From positions 43,193,515-43,257,514 of the forward strand of contig NW_024881328.1 of NCBI RefSeq assembly GCF_018691265.1: a stretch of 64,000 nucleotides of DNA, given 5' to 3'. Of the stretch, positions 54,564 through 64,000 are shown piece by piece. The translations under genes were made by a program, and so were the position numbers. Position 1 is the stretch's first letter, and each line of letters opens with the position of its first letter. Under the pieces are notes generated by a model that did not search any database, was not told the origin of the DNA, and saw nothing but the letters and a program-made list of their open reading frames with translations. Origin of the DNA: Tyto alba (taxonomy: Eukaryota > Chordata > Aves > Strigiformes > Tytonidae).

Positions 54564-55572
54564 CACCCTCCCAGCCCTGGGCACCCCACATCTCCCCGGG
54601 GAGGGACAGGCCAGCCTGCACCCCGGCACCCCCGTGGTCCTCAGCACCCCCCCCCTTCCTACGCACCTGCCCTCGCCCCGCAGGGTTTTCTTCTCCTGCA
54701 GACCTGAAGCCAAAGAGTATCACCATCGCCCCTGCCCTGGGTCGGCAGGGGCTCACATCCCACTCGGGGCAGGGCAGCCTGAGCTGGCTGCCTTCCTCCT
54801 CCTCCTCCTCTCGCTCCCAATTCTCTTCTAACTCCTAATATTTAACCACTTCAGCTTGCGTCCCCCCACCAGCTCGGAGGATCTTTACAGGGCAGGAGGA
54901 TGCTCGGCAGGGAGATTTTGGCACTGACGTGTGGGTGGTATGCCCTCCTGGAAAGCCTGCGGGGGGGGCAGAGGGGCGAGTGGGGGGGGTGGGGTGTGTC
55001 TCTGTCCTCGCCAGGAGCTTGGGGTTGGACCCAAATCCCTGCTGCTGGGGTCATGGGGTCTTCCCCAGCCAAAACCTCAGCATCCCACCCAAACAAGGGA
55101 CCGTCCCGTGGTGGTGCCAGGGCTCCCCACCCCCAAGATGGTCTCCGTCCTCCCCAGGTAAGGACCATCCCACCCAGTCCCCCATCATCATCCTCACCTC
55201 CGCCGCCCAGCCAGCAGCTCGCGAGCCCTGGGGGGGGGGGGGGGGGAGGGTTTGGACCCCCCATCCCCCCTGCACATCCTCAGGACCCCCCAGCCGTGCA
55301 CCCACACCCAGGCCAGCGTGGGGACTGGGGTGATGGGGTGGCCCTGACACGGGGCCAGGCGTGCCCTTGGCGTGTGTTTGTGTGCGTGTTGAGTACGTGT
55401 GGTACCGAGGGCAAGCACTGCCACCCCCCCCACCCCCCCCCCCCATGCCACCTTTGCTGCGCTCTTAAGGGCCAAGGCGCAGCAAAGCTGGTTTGAATAG
55501 GTGTGGACAAATCCAAGGTGCTAAAAAAACAAAAAAGAAAGAAAAAAAAAAAGATAAATCTGTAACTAGCTT

Positions 55573-55578
55573 TTTATT
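55573..55578 (-). terminator. SLC19A1: Candidate polyadenylation signal for SLC19A1
   Basis: TTTATT on the + strand reads AATAAA on the minus strand, about 490 bp beyond the SLC19A1 stop codon. If used, the 3' UTRs of the two genes overlap by about 200 bp. I see no other perfect minus-strand signal between here and the stop. Confidence 0.4.
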
Positions 55579-55766
55579 ATTGTATGGAAATTATTACCAT
55601 AAAAGCTGTGCGAGTCACACAGTCTCTATTTCTTACAGTCTACTGTATTTTGTGTAATTAATGCAATTTAAAGCCTGTGGATCTTTTTTTTTGTTGTTGT
55701 TGTTTTTTTTTTTGTTGTTGTTGTTGTTGTCGGTTGTGTCCCATAAACCATTTTCTAAAGGCACTG

Positions 55767-55772
55767 AATAAA
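55767..55772 (+). terminator. COL18A1: COL18A1 polyadenylation signal
   Basis: A canonical AATAAA, followed by gttgtcctcttgt as a GU-rich downstream element. It is the only perfect signal on this strand between the stop and the SLC19A1 tail. Confidence 0.8.
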
Positions 55773-56068
55773 GAAACGTTGTCCTCTTGTAGCCTGGCTC
55801 CGCGCCGTGATGGGGAGCTGGCGGCCAGGAGACACCCCGGACCCCATCCGTATCCCTGCGTGGTACCCGGCGGTGGCAGCCGTGGGCATCCCGCCCTTTT
55901 TCTGGCTGCATTTGTGGCCGGGGATGGGGCAGGGGCCGGGGGGGACACACATAACCCTACCCGCCGTGGGGCATAAAACACGGTTATGCCCCCGGTGATG
56001 TGATGGAGTGATGGTTGCCGCTCACGTCTGGAGCCGAGCCGCGGGCACGGCGGGCACGGTGCCGGCGC

Positions 56069-56257
56069 TCAGGCCTGCTCAGCACCTGCCTCCGGGCTCT
56101 TGTCCTGCGCGGGCCCCTCGGCGGGGAGCTGGCACGGCTCCTTGGCCAAGGGCAGCTCCACCGGCTGCTGGCGGCGGCTGTGCCGGATGCCCACGCCGAC
56201 GGCCCCCAGCAAGTAGATCACAGCCAGCAGCGTGAAGTAGCCGAAATACACGTAAAA
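56069..56257 (-). CDS. SLC19A1: SLC19A1 coding exon 5: helix 12 and C-tail
   Basis: 189 bp, phase 0, stop TGA at 56071-56069. Encodes FYVYFGYFTLLAVIYLLGA (helix 12) then a basic and Pro/Glu-rich tail ending AGAEQA. Confidence 0.94.
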   Translation of the reverse strand, partial: FYVYFGYFTLLAVIYLLGAVGVGIRHSRRQQPVELPLAKEPCQLPAEGPAQDKSPEAGAEQA

Positions 56258-59200
56258 CTGCAAGAGAGGCGGGGGAGAGGACAACACTGGCCGCCTCCGC
56301 TTCATCCCACACCGTTAGGGGATGACCTCCACCCGAGGTGCGCCCCCCCCTCCCCGCCCCGTTCCTACCTGGGGATGCACAGACAAGCCCAAGCCCCTCT
56401 TGTCGGCCACGATGATGGTGATGATGGTCTTCAGCACGGTGGCGAAGAAGGTGTTGACCCCGAAGACCAGCGCGCAGAGCTCTTTGGAGAGGGAGGTAGC
56501 GATCTGGAAACTGGGAAAGAGAGGGGCACCGGTGGAACCCCTGCTACCAACCAGCCCTGCTGCTGGGGAGGGAGCGGGTGCCCAGGGGTAACCACGCACA
56601 TGGCAATGGGCACCAGGAACTGGTAGGAGCCACGGAAGAGGACGTAGGCAGTGTAGCACAGCCAGATGTTGCTGGTGGTATTCATGAGCAGGAGCAGCCC
56701 TGCCTGGAAAGCCGTCACCGCCCCGATCACCAGCTCCGACCACAGCGTCCAGCGGATCTTCACGTAGCCGGCGGCGAAGGAGGCACCAGCCCCTGGGGAG
56801 GAGGGGAGGAAGGATGCTGTCAACACCTCACCAGCGTGGGACCACCCTGCGTCCCCCAACCTAGCGATGCTCATCTCATCACCACTGCCAGACCACCTCC
56901 TGCAGCCCCAGCAATGCCGTAAGGGCCGCTGTTCCCGGGGAATGCAGCAGGATGGGGGTGTCCCCCCTGCGTCCCCAGCCATTCCCGGGGGATGCAGAGG
57001 GATGGGGGTGTCCCCCCGCATCCCCAGTGTCCCTAGCCATTCCCAGGGATGCAGCAGGATGGGGGTGTCCCCAGCCGTTCCCGGGGGATGCAGCAGGATG
57101 GGGGTGTCCCCAGCCATCCCCAATATCCCCAGCCATTCCCAGGGATGCAGCAAGATGGGGGTGTCCCCCTGCATCCCCAATGTCCCCAGCCATTCCCACG
57201 GATGCAGCAGGACAAGGGTATCCTCAGCCATTCCCGGGGGGTGCAGAGGGATGGGGGTGTCCCCCTGCATCCCCAGTGTCCCCAGCCATTCCCAGGGATG
57301 CAGCAGGATGGGGGTGTCCCCCTGCATACCCAATATCCCCAGCCATTCCCAGGGATGCAGCAGGATGGGGGTGTCCCCAGCCATTCCCGGGGATGCAGCA
57401 AGATGGGGGTGTCCCCAGCCATCCCCAATATCCCCAGCCATTCCCAGGGATGCAGCAAGATGGGGGTGTCCCCAGCCATCCCCAATATCCCCAGCCATTC
57501 CCGGGGGATGCAGCAGGATGGGGGTATCCCCCTGCATCCCCAATATCCCCAGCCGTTCCCAGGGATGCAGCAGGATGGGGGTGTCCCCCTGCATCCCCAA
57601 TATCCCCAGCCATTCCCAGGGATGCAGCAGGATGGGGGTGTCCCCCTGCATCCCCAATATCCCCAGCCGTTCCCAGAGATGCAGCAAGATGGGGGTGTCC
57701 CCAGCCATCCCCAATATCCCCAGCCATTCCCGGGGGATGCAGAGGGATGGGGGTGTCCCCCTGCCTCCCCAGTGTCCCCAGCCATTCCCGGGGGGTGCAG
57801 AGGGATGGGGGTGTCCCCCTGCACCCCCACCCCAGGCAAGCATACCCAGCAGCGTGGAGGCAGCGTCCACCCCTCCGTTGTACACCCGGCGGTTGTCCGT
57901 GGCGGGGTAGATCTCGTTCCAGAGGATCTGCACGTAGTACAGCATCAGGTAGTAACCGGCCGAGTTGAAGACCCACCACAGGGACCAGAGCCGGAGCTGG
58001 GGCTGCCTGGCCAACGCTCCCACCTCCCCCAGCATACGGCACAGCGCCGCCTCCCGCCAGCCCCCCGTCCCCCCACCGCCGTCCCCCCCGGTCATCTTGT
58101 CCAGCTCGGCGGGCGCAGCCCCGTCGCCAGCCCCCTCGGCCCTGTTGAAGAAGAGACTGCGCCGGGGCCGCTCGAGGAAGAGGGTGAGGACGAGGCCGAA
58201 GCTGACGAAGCCCAACGAGATGTAGTTGAGGGTGAGGAAGGAGACATCACCCGAGGTGATGCAGAGCTGGCCCAGCACCGAGCTGGTGAAGACACCCAGG
58301 AGGACGGCGGAGCGGGAGTAGCTGGCCATACGCTGGTAGCGGGACGGGGCGACGAGGGAGAAGATGTAGGAGGAGTAGGCGATGCGGGCGGCCATGGTGA
58401 CACCGTAGAAGAACTCCATCAGCTGCATGGCCAGGACCGAGGTGCCCAACACCAGCAGCAGCCAGATGGAGATGTGGCTCAGGCTCTGCAGCACCAGCAC
58501 CGGCTTGTAGCGCAGGTAGTCCGTCAGCAGGAAGATGGGCACCAGCACGGCCATGTAGGAGTAGGTCAGCACTGGCGTGATCACATTGGTCACCTGCCGT
58601 GCGTGCAAGGAGGGGCTGAGCACAGGCCACGTCCCTGCGGGATGTCCCCAGCCCCGAGGAAGGCGGTTTGGGTGGGCACCAGCTGCTGACCCCCATCGCG
58701 GGACACCCTCGGGGAGGAATGTGGCCCGCGGCGCGCTCGGCCGGGGGCCTGGCTGAGCCTCAGCCCCTTCCCGTGCCGGGAACACGGCGTTCCCACGGAC
58801 ACAGCAGCCTGCTGGGAACAGGGCCAGCGGCCCTTGGTCGTGGGACGACGACGGGTGGCCCCTCCTTGTCTAACCCCATCGCTGCCAGCAGCCTGGCGGT
58901 GCCCAGCCCTCTGCCCCACAGCACCAGTACGGGTAGGATGGGACGAGGCTTCTCCCAGCTCAGCACCCCCCCTGCCATCCCGCCGGCTGCCCAGGCAGGC
59001 AGGGGTCAAGATTCATCCCCCAAAATCAGTTGCCAGCCTGGGCACGAGATCTTATGCCTGGGAAAGTTGAGCCTAGGACTTGGGGACAGGGTGACCTCGC
59101 AGCCCAGTGCCAGTTGGAGCCACACCACACCACCTTCTCCCCCCCGAAAACGCACCGCCGCCCATCTCTACACGGCGCCTTGCCCGGGACGTGGCATGCC

Positions 59201-59487
59201 TGCAGCCTTCCACACCCCAGGACCACAGGAGGATGCTCTGACCAGCCCCAGGGTGGTGACGGTGTCCAGAAAACGGGACACCAGTGGGGACAGGCTGCCC
59301 TACGGCTCACCTCTGCCCGTGTGAAGTTCTTGTCGGCCCCCAGGAGATACGGGGTGATGAAGCTCTCCCCGGGCCGGATCTGTGTCATGAAGCCGTAGAA
59401 GCAGAGGTAGAAGACTTGTAGTTTCCAGCGTTGGTCCGGTACCGTCTCCGACGTTGGCTTTTTGGCGTCGTCATCCTTCTTAGGCAT
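56069..59487 (-). CDS. SLC19A1: SLC19A1: reduced folate carrier (whole gene, coding span)
   Basis: Twelve-helix major-facilitator transporter that brings reduced folates and antifolates into the cell in exchange for organic anions; it also imports cyclic dinucleotides in mammals. Five coding exons (59311-59487, 57846-58593, 56600-56792, 56369-56510, 56069-56257) join in frame to 482 aa, the same five-exon layout as human. Conserved points visible: IRPGESFITPY in helix 1, an NFT glycosylation sequon after it, LLTDYLRY, MAARIAYSSYIFSLV with the key Arg, VKIRW in helix 10, and SLSKELCALVFGVNTFFAT with the substrate-binding Lys in helix 11. The cytosolic C-tail is about 100 residues shorter than in the 591-aa human protein. 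The start at 59487 is the first ATG of the conserved exon and follows an acceptor at 59501. Confidence 0.96.
56369..56510 (-). CDS. SLC19A1: SLC19A1 coding exon 4: helix 11
   Basis: 142 bp, phase 2 to 0: FQIATSLSKELCALVFGVN, then TFFATVLKTIITIIVADKR and GLGLSVHPQ. Contains the helix-11 lysine known to contact folate. Confidence 0.95.
56600..56792 (-). CDS. SLC19A1: SLC19A1 coding exon 3: helices 8-10
   Basis: 193 bp, phase 1 to 2: GAGASFAAGYVKIRWTLWS ... IWLCYTAYVLFRGSYQFLV then PIA. The donor (at|gtgcgt) was chosen because it makes the codon join to TTC-CAG in the next exon as in human (PIA-x-FQIA). Confidence 0.93.
56793..57845 (-). other. SLC19A1: SLC19A1 intron filled by a minisatellite
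   Basis: About 1.05 kb between coding exons 2 and 3; nearly all of it is the tandem repeat listed separately. No further exon. Confidence 0.85.
56930..57835. repeat. 57-bp minisatellite, about 17 units
   Basis: Unit core: catcccca, then (t/g)atccccagccattccc, (a/g)gggatgcagcaggatgg and gggtgtccccctg. Full units are about 57 bp; shorter ones of about 38-40 bp lack the ctgcatccccaatat part. I count about 17 occurrences of the atgggggtgtcccc core between 56951 and 57820, one degraded. Because 57 is divisible by 3, long open frames run through it on both strands; they are not genes. Confidence 0.95.
57846..58593 (-). CDS. SLC19A1: SLC19A1 coding exon 2: helices 2-7 and central loop
   Basis: 748 bp, phase 0 to 1: VTNVITPVLTYSYMAVLVP, FLLTDYLRYKPVLVLQSLS, FFYGVTMAARIAYSSYIFS, SVLGQLCITSGDVSFLTL, LERPRRSLFFNRAEG, a Gly-rich cytosolic loop, then LWSLWWVFNSAGYYLMLYY. 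This is the large central exon of the family. The upstream edge is the acceptor gcacggcag next to GTGACC. Confidence 0.97.
58594..59310 (-). other. SLC19A1: SLC19A1 intron 1 of the coding region
   Basis: 717 bp with consensus ends (gag|gtgagc ... gcacggcag); nothing else recognised in it. Confidence 0.85.
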
Positions 59488-59500
59488 GGCTCCGCCGGCT
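59311..59500 (-). CDS. SLC19A1: SLC19A1 first coding exon: N-terminus and helix 1
   Basis: ATG at 59487-59485; 59 codons to 59311, donor gag|gtgagc. Encodes MPKKDDDAKKPTSETV, then WKLQVFYLCFYGFMTQIRP, GESFITPYLLG and ADKNFTRAE. Bases 59488-59500 are 5' UTR after an acceptor (tcccgctgcag), so at least one noncoding exon lies upstream. Confidence 0.93.
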
Positions 59501-62025
59501 CTGCAGCGGGACGGCGGCGTTATCCCGGGGACTGTCAGCTAGACAGGCTTTGCCGGGCCAGGCAGCCCCTCTCTGGCCGCAGGCACTCTCCGACGCATTG
59601 AAAGCCACGTCGCTGCAGTTTCTGGGGAGAAAGCAGCGTTTGGCACAGGCTCAAATTCCTCCATAATCGCAAGGCAAATAAATACCACTACCTTCTCCCC
59701 AGGAGATGTTCTTGCAAGGAGAAAAGCAGCCGCGCGTCTCGCTGTGCAAAAGCTGGAGGGAGGGGGGAGGCCCATTTTGGGCAGCGTTTGTAAATCCTGT
59801 GTAAATGAGCCTGGATGCACAAAGCACCCAGCCCTGCAGCAGAGCGTCCTCTGCTCCCACCACCTCCTTTTTCTCCCTTTTAAGAGTCAGTGGGGTTTTA
59901 ACCCCTCCCTGAAGCGACGCTTCCCTCTGAGCCAAGTCCTCCGCTGCAAACCCGGAGGCAGAGGGATGCAGACGCCCTGTGCCAGGGATGCTCCGGAGGG
60001 AGATGGCAGCGGCCACGGGGACAGTGCTGGTTGTGAAAGCCAGTTAATGTGCACACCAGGCACGAGGCCACCCTGTGTTACACATTAGCTGGGCGGTCAG
60101 CAGGACTTTAGCTGAGCCACAGGCAAGCAGCTGCCCCTCGGCTCTCCCCCCGGCGGGACACGATGCTCGGGCGGCATCGCCCAGCCTAGGGAGAGCACAA
60201 AATGCCACGAGGTTCATGTTCTGGAGGGGATTAAATACTCAAATCCTGAGGTTTGGACACAGGGAAGCTGGCAGCACCGGGCAGGCCCGATTAGCAGTCA
60301 CGGGATGAAGGTGGGAAAGGAGAAGGCCTGGCCCGGGCATCCTCCCAGTGCTCCCCACTCCCACGACAAGTCACCGACGGCGCTTTTCGAGCCATAAAAA
60401 TGCACGTGTGCCAATCCACGCCACAGGAGCAAGGTCTAGAAACCTGATTACCCTGCTAGTTGCAGAACGACTAATCACGGCCGTTAAAAAGGGAGTCCAT
60501 GGTCCCAGCCCGTGTCGCCCCACCGCTGCCACCCCGTGCAGCGAGGCTGGGTGGCTCACCTCTAAAGAGCCCGGCCCCCCCCCCCCCTGATAACACATAC
60601 GGTTAATGGGGAAATCCCATGGGATTTCAGTGTTTAAAACGCACACATCCTGGAGCTTGCAGCTGGACAAACAGCCCCTGCCTCTTAAGTAAGTCCCTGG
60701 GGAGCAAGGCAGGGATTTGGGGCTCGCCCACTGCCAGCCAGCTATTACCCAGAGCTGGTTCCAGCTTGGGCGCCGGGTGGGGCTCCACAGCCCCCTCGCT
60801 GTGCCGGGAAGGGCAAGGAGCAGGGGCTAAACCCCCACCAAAGAGCCACCCCAGCACCGTGCTGTGCCATGCCCACCCGGGGCCTCTTCCAGCTGTGACT
60901 GACTGGACTATGCCCCATCGCCCGCTCGTCCCCGAGCCGGGCTGCGGGTGCGAGCGATCGTCACCTCCAGCAGCACACACCCCCCCCACCCACCCAGCTG
61001 TTTTCCACCCTCTGCTCCAAACCTGTCTGGGCAGCAGACGCCCACCCATTTCCCTTCATGTCTACCCAGGATGGATACACGTGCTCGTCCCCCCGGCCCG
61101 AAGGAAACCACCCGCACTAAACGCGGGAGGCAGCTCCGCGCAGCTGCCCCCGTGCCACCCAGGAGCACCAGGCTCCTCCCTCCTGGCACGCGTGTCCCCA
61201 CACACGCAGGGACCCCAACCCCGATGCCATCCGGGCCAGACCCGGCACCACCTCCCCAGAGCACCCACGGAGCTGCTGGGGCTCGAGGTGAGGGGGAGCC
61301 AGTCCGGAGGGATGCTCCCGGCTCGGCGCGGTTGTCCCCGCGCCCTGGTACAAACCCGGCGGTTATCACCGTGTGAACCTGGTTATCCCCGGCGTATCGT
61401 GCCGTGACCTTGACAAGGGATGGCTGTCACGCTACACCGTCAACCCCGGGGCCACGGGTGATGAGGGGTGGCCGAGCTCAGGCACAGCTTTCCGGGGGGG
61501 GAGCCACGGCCATCCCGAGGGGACAGCTCTGGGGAAGCGGGGAGGGGGACTGGGGCAGGGGGGGGATGCTCTCCCCACAGCCACACGTCGGTGACACAGA
61601 AGTGACGCCGCCGAAGCGCGGTGCGTTTTGTGGGGAGCCAGCGAGCGGGCAGGGGGTGGGGGTGCGCGAGTCCCTGGGGCACCTGCCCCAAAACAGGGGG
61701 CGGGAAGCTCCCCAAAACAGACCCTTGCCCACCGTGTGGGCTCCTATCTGCCTCCCTCCCCCCAGCACCCAGCACCCAAGGGATGGGTGGCTCCTTCAGG
61801 TGCTGCGGGGTGGTTTGGGGTGCAGGTGGTAGAGGAGGGTGCTGGGGAGGGGGGGTGGCACCAGCTCGCCCTAAGACATGGGCCCCTGCGCACCCTGGGG
61901 ACACCCCACACCCCCAGCATCCCGGGGGGGGTACCCCGGCAAGCCAGGGACACCCCACATGCCGGTACCCCATGGGGGCGGAGGGGGACCCCCAGCACCC
62001 GGTACCCCCACAGCCCGGACCGTAC
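59501..62025 (-). other. SLC19A1: Probable 5' intron of SLC19A1
   Basis: About 2.5 kb between the acceptor before the coding start and the candidate noncoding exon. I see no coding exon or known repeat. Alternative noncoding first exons, known for the human gene, could lie here. Confidence 0.5.
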
Positions 62026-62185
62026 CTGGGGGGCGGCGCGCATGGGGGCGGCGGGCTGTACCCACCCGGGTTCGGGGGTGGGGTGGGGTGTCCCGGGGCT
62101 CCCCGCAGCCCCGCGGCCGCCGGAGCCGGAGCCGCAGCAAACCCAGGAGGAGGAGGAGGAGGAGGAGGAGGAGGATGGAGGGGGC
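62026..62185 (-). other. SLC19A1: Candidate noncoding first exon of SLC19A1
   Basis: On the minus strand a strong donor (cccag|gtacgg) ends a GC-rich stretch that begins just downstream of the ZNF143-like motif. The 5' edge is unknown. It includes a (tcc)n run and an ATG 18 bases before the donor. Splicing to the acceptor at 59501 would give a leader with a short upstream frame. Inferred from sequence only. Confidence 0.4.
62145..62175. repeat. GGA trinucleotide run
   Basis: About ten copies of gga/gag inside the candidate promoter; polypurine on the + strand. Confidence 0.9.
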
Positions 62186-62188
62186 CCT

Positions 62189-62202
62189 CGGGAAATGTAG
62201 TC
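62189..62202 (-). promoter_or_regulatory. ZNF143-like motif 1
   Basis: Minus strand gactacatttcccg, matching the ACTACA-N-TTCCC form of the ZNF143/SBS family of promoter motifs. Confidence 0.5.
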
Positions 62203-62228
62203 GTGCCCCATGTGCGGGGCGGCGGGGG

Positions 62229-62248
62229 GACTACAAGCCCCACAGTGC
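62229..62248 (+). promoter_or_regulatory. ZNF143-like motif 2
   Basis: Plus strand gactacaagccccacagtgc, close to the consensus ACTACAA-(N)2-CCCA-(N)2-ATGC with few mismatches. It is about 26 bp from motif 1 and in the opposite orientation. Confidence 0.5.
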
Positions 62249-62420
62249 AGCGGGCAGGAGGAAAGGGAGGGGGAAACAGAGGAAGAGGAAGAAAAGGAGG
62301 AGGAGCTCGGCCACCTCCGGGGGCTGGCGCTTGCCGGTAACCCGTGGTTGCGTGTCCGAGACGGGAGGGGGAAATCCCTCGCCCCGCGCAGCCTCCACGG
62401 CGAGGGTTGGGGGGGGGGGA

Positions 62421-64000
62421 TGTCTGTGTCCCGCCCATCTACCGTGGCCTCTGGGCTGCGGGGCAGCCCACCGCTCTGGTTCAGCAGCACCCCCGAGGGG
62501 GGACGCTGCCCACCGCCTTGGCTTCCTCCCCCCTCCAGTGATTGAACGCCTCCCCTTCCCGCTCCCCACTGCCCATGGCTGCTTGGATTTATTTCTGCGC
62601 CCTCCGTTTTTTTTTTTTTTTTTTTTTTTTACGGCGGGGTAGTGGGGGGATTTGTTACAGCCGCGTCCCCGGGGGTCCTGGACGTGCCGCTGCCTGCCAG
62701 GCTCAGCAAAATCGTCAAAGCCCCTCTCCCCGCGGCACAGCCTGGCAGCAGCCCCCCCAGGATGCATTTATGGGGTGAGACCCAAACGTCAGGACAAGGG
62801 GGACTCCAGAGGCAAGAGCATCCTTTGAGGCAAACTAAGCAGAGGTGGAGACCCTCGAGGACCGAGCCCCGGAGCTGGTGCCCCCATCTCCTGGGAGATG
62901 ACACATCTGAGAGGATCTTCTCTCCCCGCCTTTCCTCCCCCTCTCCGAGCACTTACCCTGGCAGAAGCAAATGCAACCTGACAGGGCTCGGCTACTCCGC
63001 TGAAATATTTATACGTTCCCGCCTAGAAGCAGGGCAGTGGGATCCCAGATGTCTGAGGGTTGTCACACCCCACTGCCCAGGGCTGGGAGGGATCCAGGCA
63101 GCCGCACCCCAGCCTGGGGTCTTCTCACCCGGAGGCTTCCCATCCCACTGAGCCCCCCAAAACCCGTGCAAAGATGCTCAGTGCCAAACCACTGTGGTGG
63201 GGGCCTGGACCAGCTTTTATTTCACTTGGGGGTTTTGCCTCCTTTTCTCAGCCGAACAGATAGAGCCAGGGTGTGTTATTTAGGGGGGGGGGGGGGGGGG
63301 GGGGCATCACAAGTCCTTTCTTAAATAATGACATGTTTAACTTCCTGAAGAAGATTCCTCCCCGGGCAGAAAACCAGGGCACTGGGATGGCTTTGACACT
63401 GCGGGAAGAGCCAGGTTGTATCATCCCCTCCCAGCTGGGTTGCTGGTGCTGGGGAGGACGGCAAGACCACAGCAGGTGTGTCCACAGGCTCCCCGTGGCC
63501 ACCACGTACCTCCCGCGGGCAGGGACACTGTCCTTGGTGGGATCCATCTCTCTCTCCCTTGGTGGTGACAGGGGGTTGGGACCCTTCCTTATGTGTCGCA
63601 GGACCTGGGCGCAGGAGCACCCCAAGGTGTGAGTCAGGGGCGATGCTGTGCACCCAGGCAATGCCAGCGCCCTGGTGGGCTTTACCGACTCTGAGCAATG
63701 TCACCCGAGACCCCCACCCACCCACCCCAGTGTGCGTCCCTTGGCAAAGTCATGCTGCCACTACCAGCCCCAGTTGGTAACTGGACTCCCCCCAGCCTGG
63801 GAGAGCACCCAGGGGTGCAAAGGCCAAGCTGGCAAATGCATTTGTGCAAAGAGGGCAGGGTGCTGGCGGCGCGGGGCACCCCAGCTTCCCATCGGATGGC
63901 TCACACGGGGTGGGGGGACAAATCCCTAGGTGTCCCCCAGCGCCCAGCTGCTTGGGGAGGGGGGGGGGGGGGCTTGGGGATGGGATTTGGCTTCTGCACA
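62421..64000. other. Flank beyond SLC19A1, no gene recognised
   Basis: Contains a poly-T run (about 62609-62630), a 22-base poly-G run (63283-63304) and otherwise unremarkable GC-rich sequence. In human the next gene in this direction is PCBP3, but I see no exon of it. Confidence 0.6.

Larger units (their letters stand above)
54564..55795 (+). other. COL18A1: COL18A1 3' UTR
   Basis: About 1.2 kb from the stop codon to shortly after the AATAAA signal. The 5' two thirds are GC-rich with G/C runs; the last 250 bases turn AT-rich (taaatctgtaactagctttt, tgtatggaaattattaccat), like the 3' end of mammalian COL18A1 messages. The exact cleavage point is estimated. Confidence 0.8.
61950..62420. promoter_or_regulatory. 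SLC19A1: CpG-rich candidate promoter of SLC19A1
   Basis: A dense GC/CpG block with a GGA trinucleotide run (62145-62175) and two ZNF143-like motifs facing away from each other (62189-62202 and 62229-62248). It lies upstream of SLC19A1 in the minus direction and has the build of a CpG-island, TATA-less, possibly bidirectional promoter. Confidence 0.55.

Noticed and set aside
57049..58689. 546-codon + strand frame
   Set aside because: Antisense shadow of SLC19A1 exon 2 plus the repeat array.
56431..58785. 784-codon minus frame containing SLC19A1 pieces
   Set aside because: Real exon 2 and exon 3 of SLC19A1 are joined only because the minisatellite intron has no stops. Helix order and splice sites show that it is an intron.
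61440..62642. Open frames of 240-330 codons on both strands near the candidate promoter
   Set aside because: GC-rich, low-complexity Pro/Gly/Arg products overlapping on both strands, no domain or splice pattern. Better explained as a CpG island.

Overview
This is a GC-rich vertebrate window, most likely from a bird. Three things point there: split genes with consensus GT-AG introns, an antisense CR1 retroposon tail of the avian/reptilian type near 19.1-19.65 kb, and small introns with many C/G homopolymers and minisatellites. I found no bacterial-type operons, RNA genes or CRISPR arrays. The species cannot be fixed from the sequence alone.

Two genes account for all the coding sequence I can support, and they lie tail to tail. 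The first, on the + strand, is COL18A1, the collagen XVIII alpha-1 chain and precursor of endostatin. All coding exons for two alternative N-termini appear to be present. The short-isoform start is in a CpG island (ATG at 14555; signal peptide finished by exon 2 at 15042-15109). The long-isoform exon (35014-36865) carries its own signal peptide, a 21-copy 11-residue repeat and a ten-cysteine frizzled domain. Both donate one G to the shared exon at 40550-41094 (thrombospondin-N/laminin-G-like domain). The collagenous exons run from about 44 to 52 kb, followed by the trimerization domain (51890-52018), the hinge and endostatin (53601-54560), with stop at 54561-54563. My exon joins give about 1,353 aa (short form) and about 1,944 aa (long form) with no frame break.

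The second, on the - strand, is SLC19A1, the reduced folate carrier: five coding exons between 59487 (ATG) and 56069 (stop), 482 aa, with a shorter C-terminal tail than the human protein. A CpG-rich block at about 62.0-62.4 kb, with two oppositely oriented ZNF143-like sites and a good minus-strand splice donor, is a candidate SLC19A1 promoter and noncoding first exon. COL18A1 next to SLC19A1 in convergent orientation is the arrangement known in human.

The rest is upstream sequence (1-13.7 kb), the long first introns of COL18A1 (15.1-35.0 and 36.9-40.5 kb) and flank beyond 62.4 kb. These hold a CR1 fragment, a possible second one, a 0.37-kb direct duplication, minisatellites, homopolymers and no further gene I can support. 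Many long open frames are by-products of tandem repeats whose unit is a multiple of 3, or of high GC. I did not find a new molecular system. The most notable features are the coding minisatellite in the long COL18A1 isoform, the nested same-phase donors that could remove the frizzled domain, and the paired promoter motifs upstream of SLC19A1.
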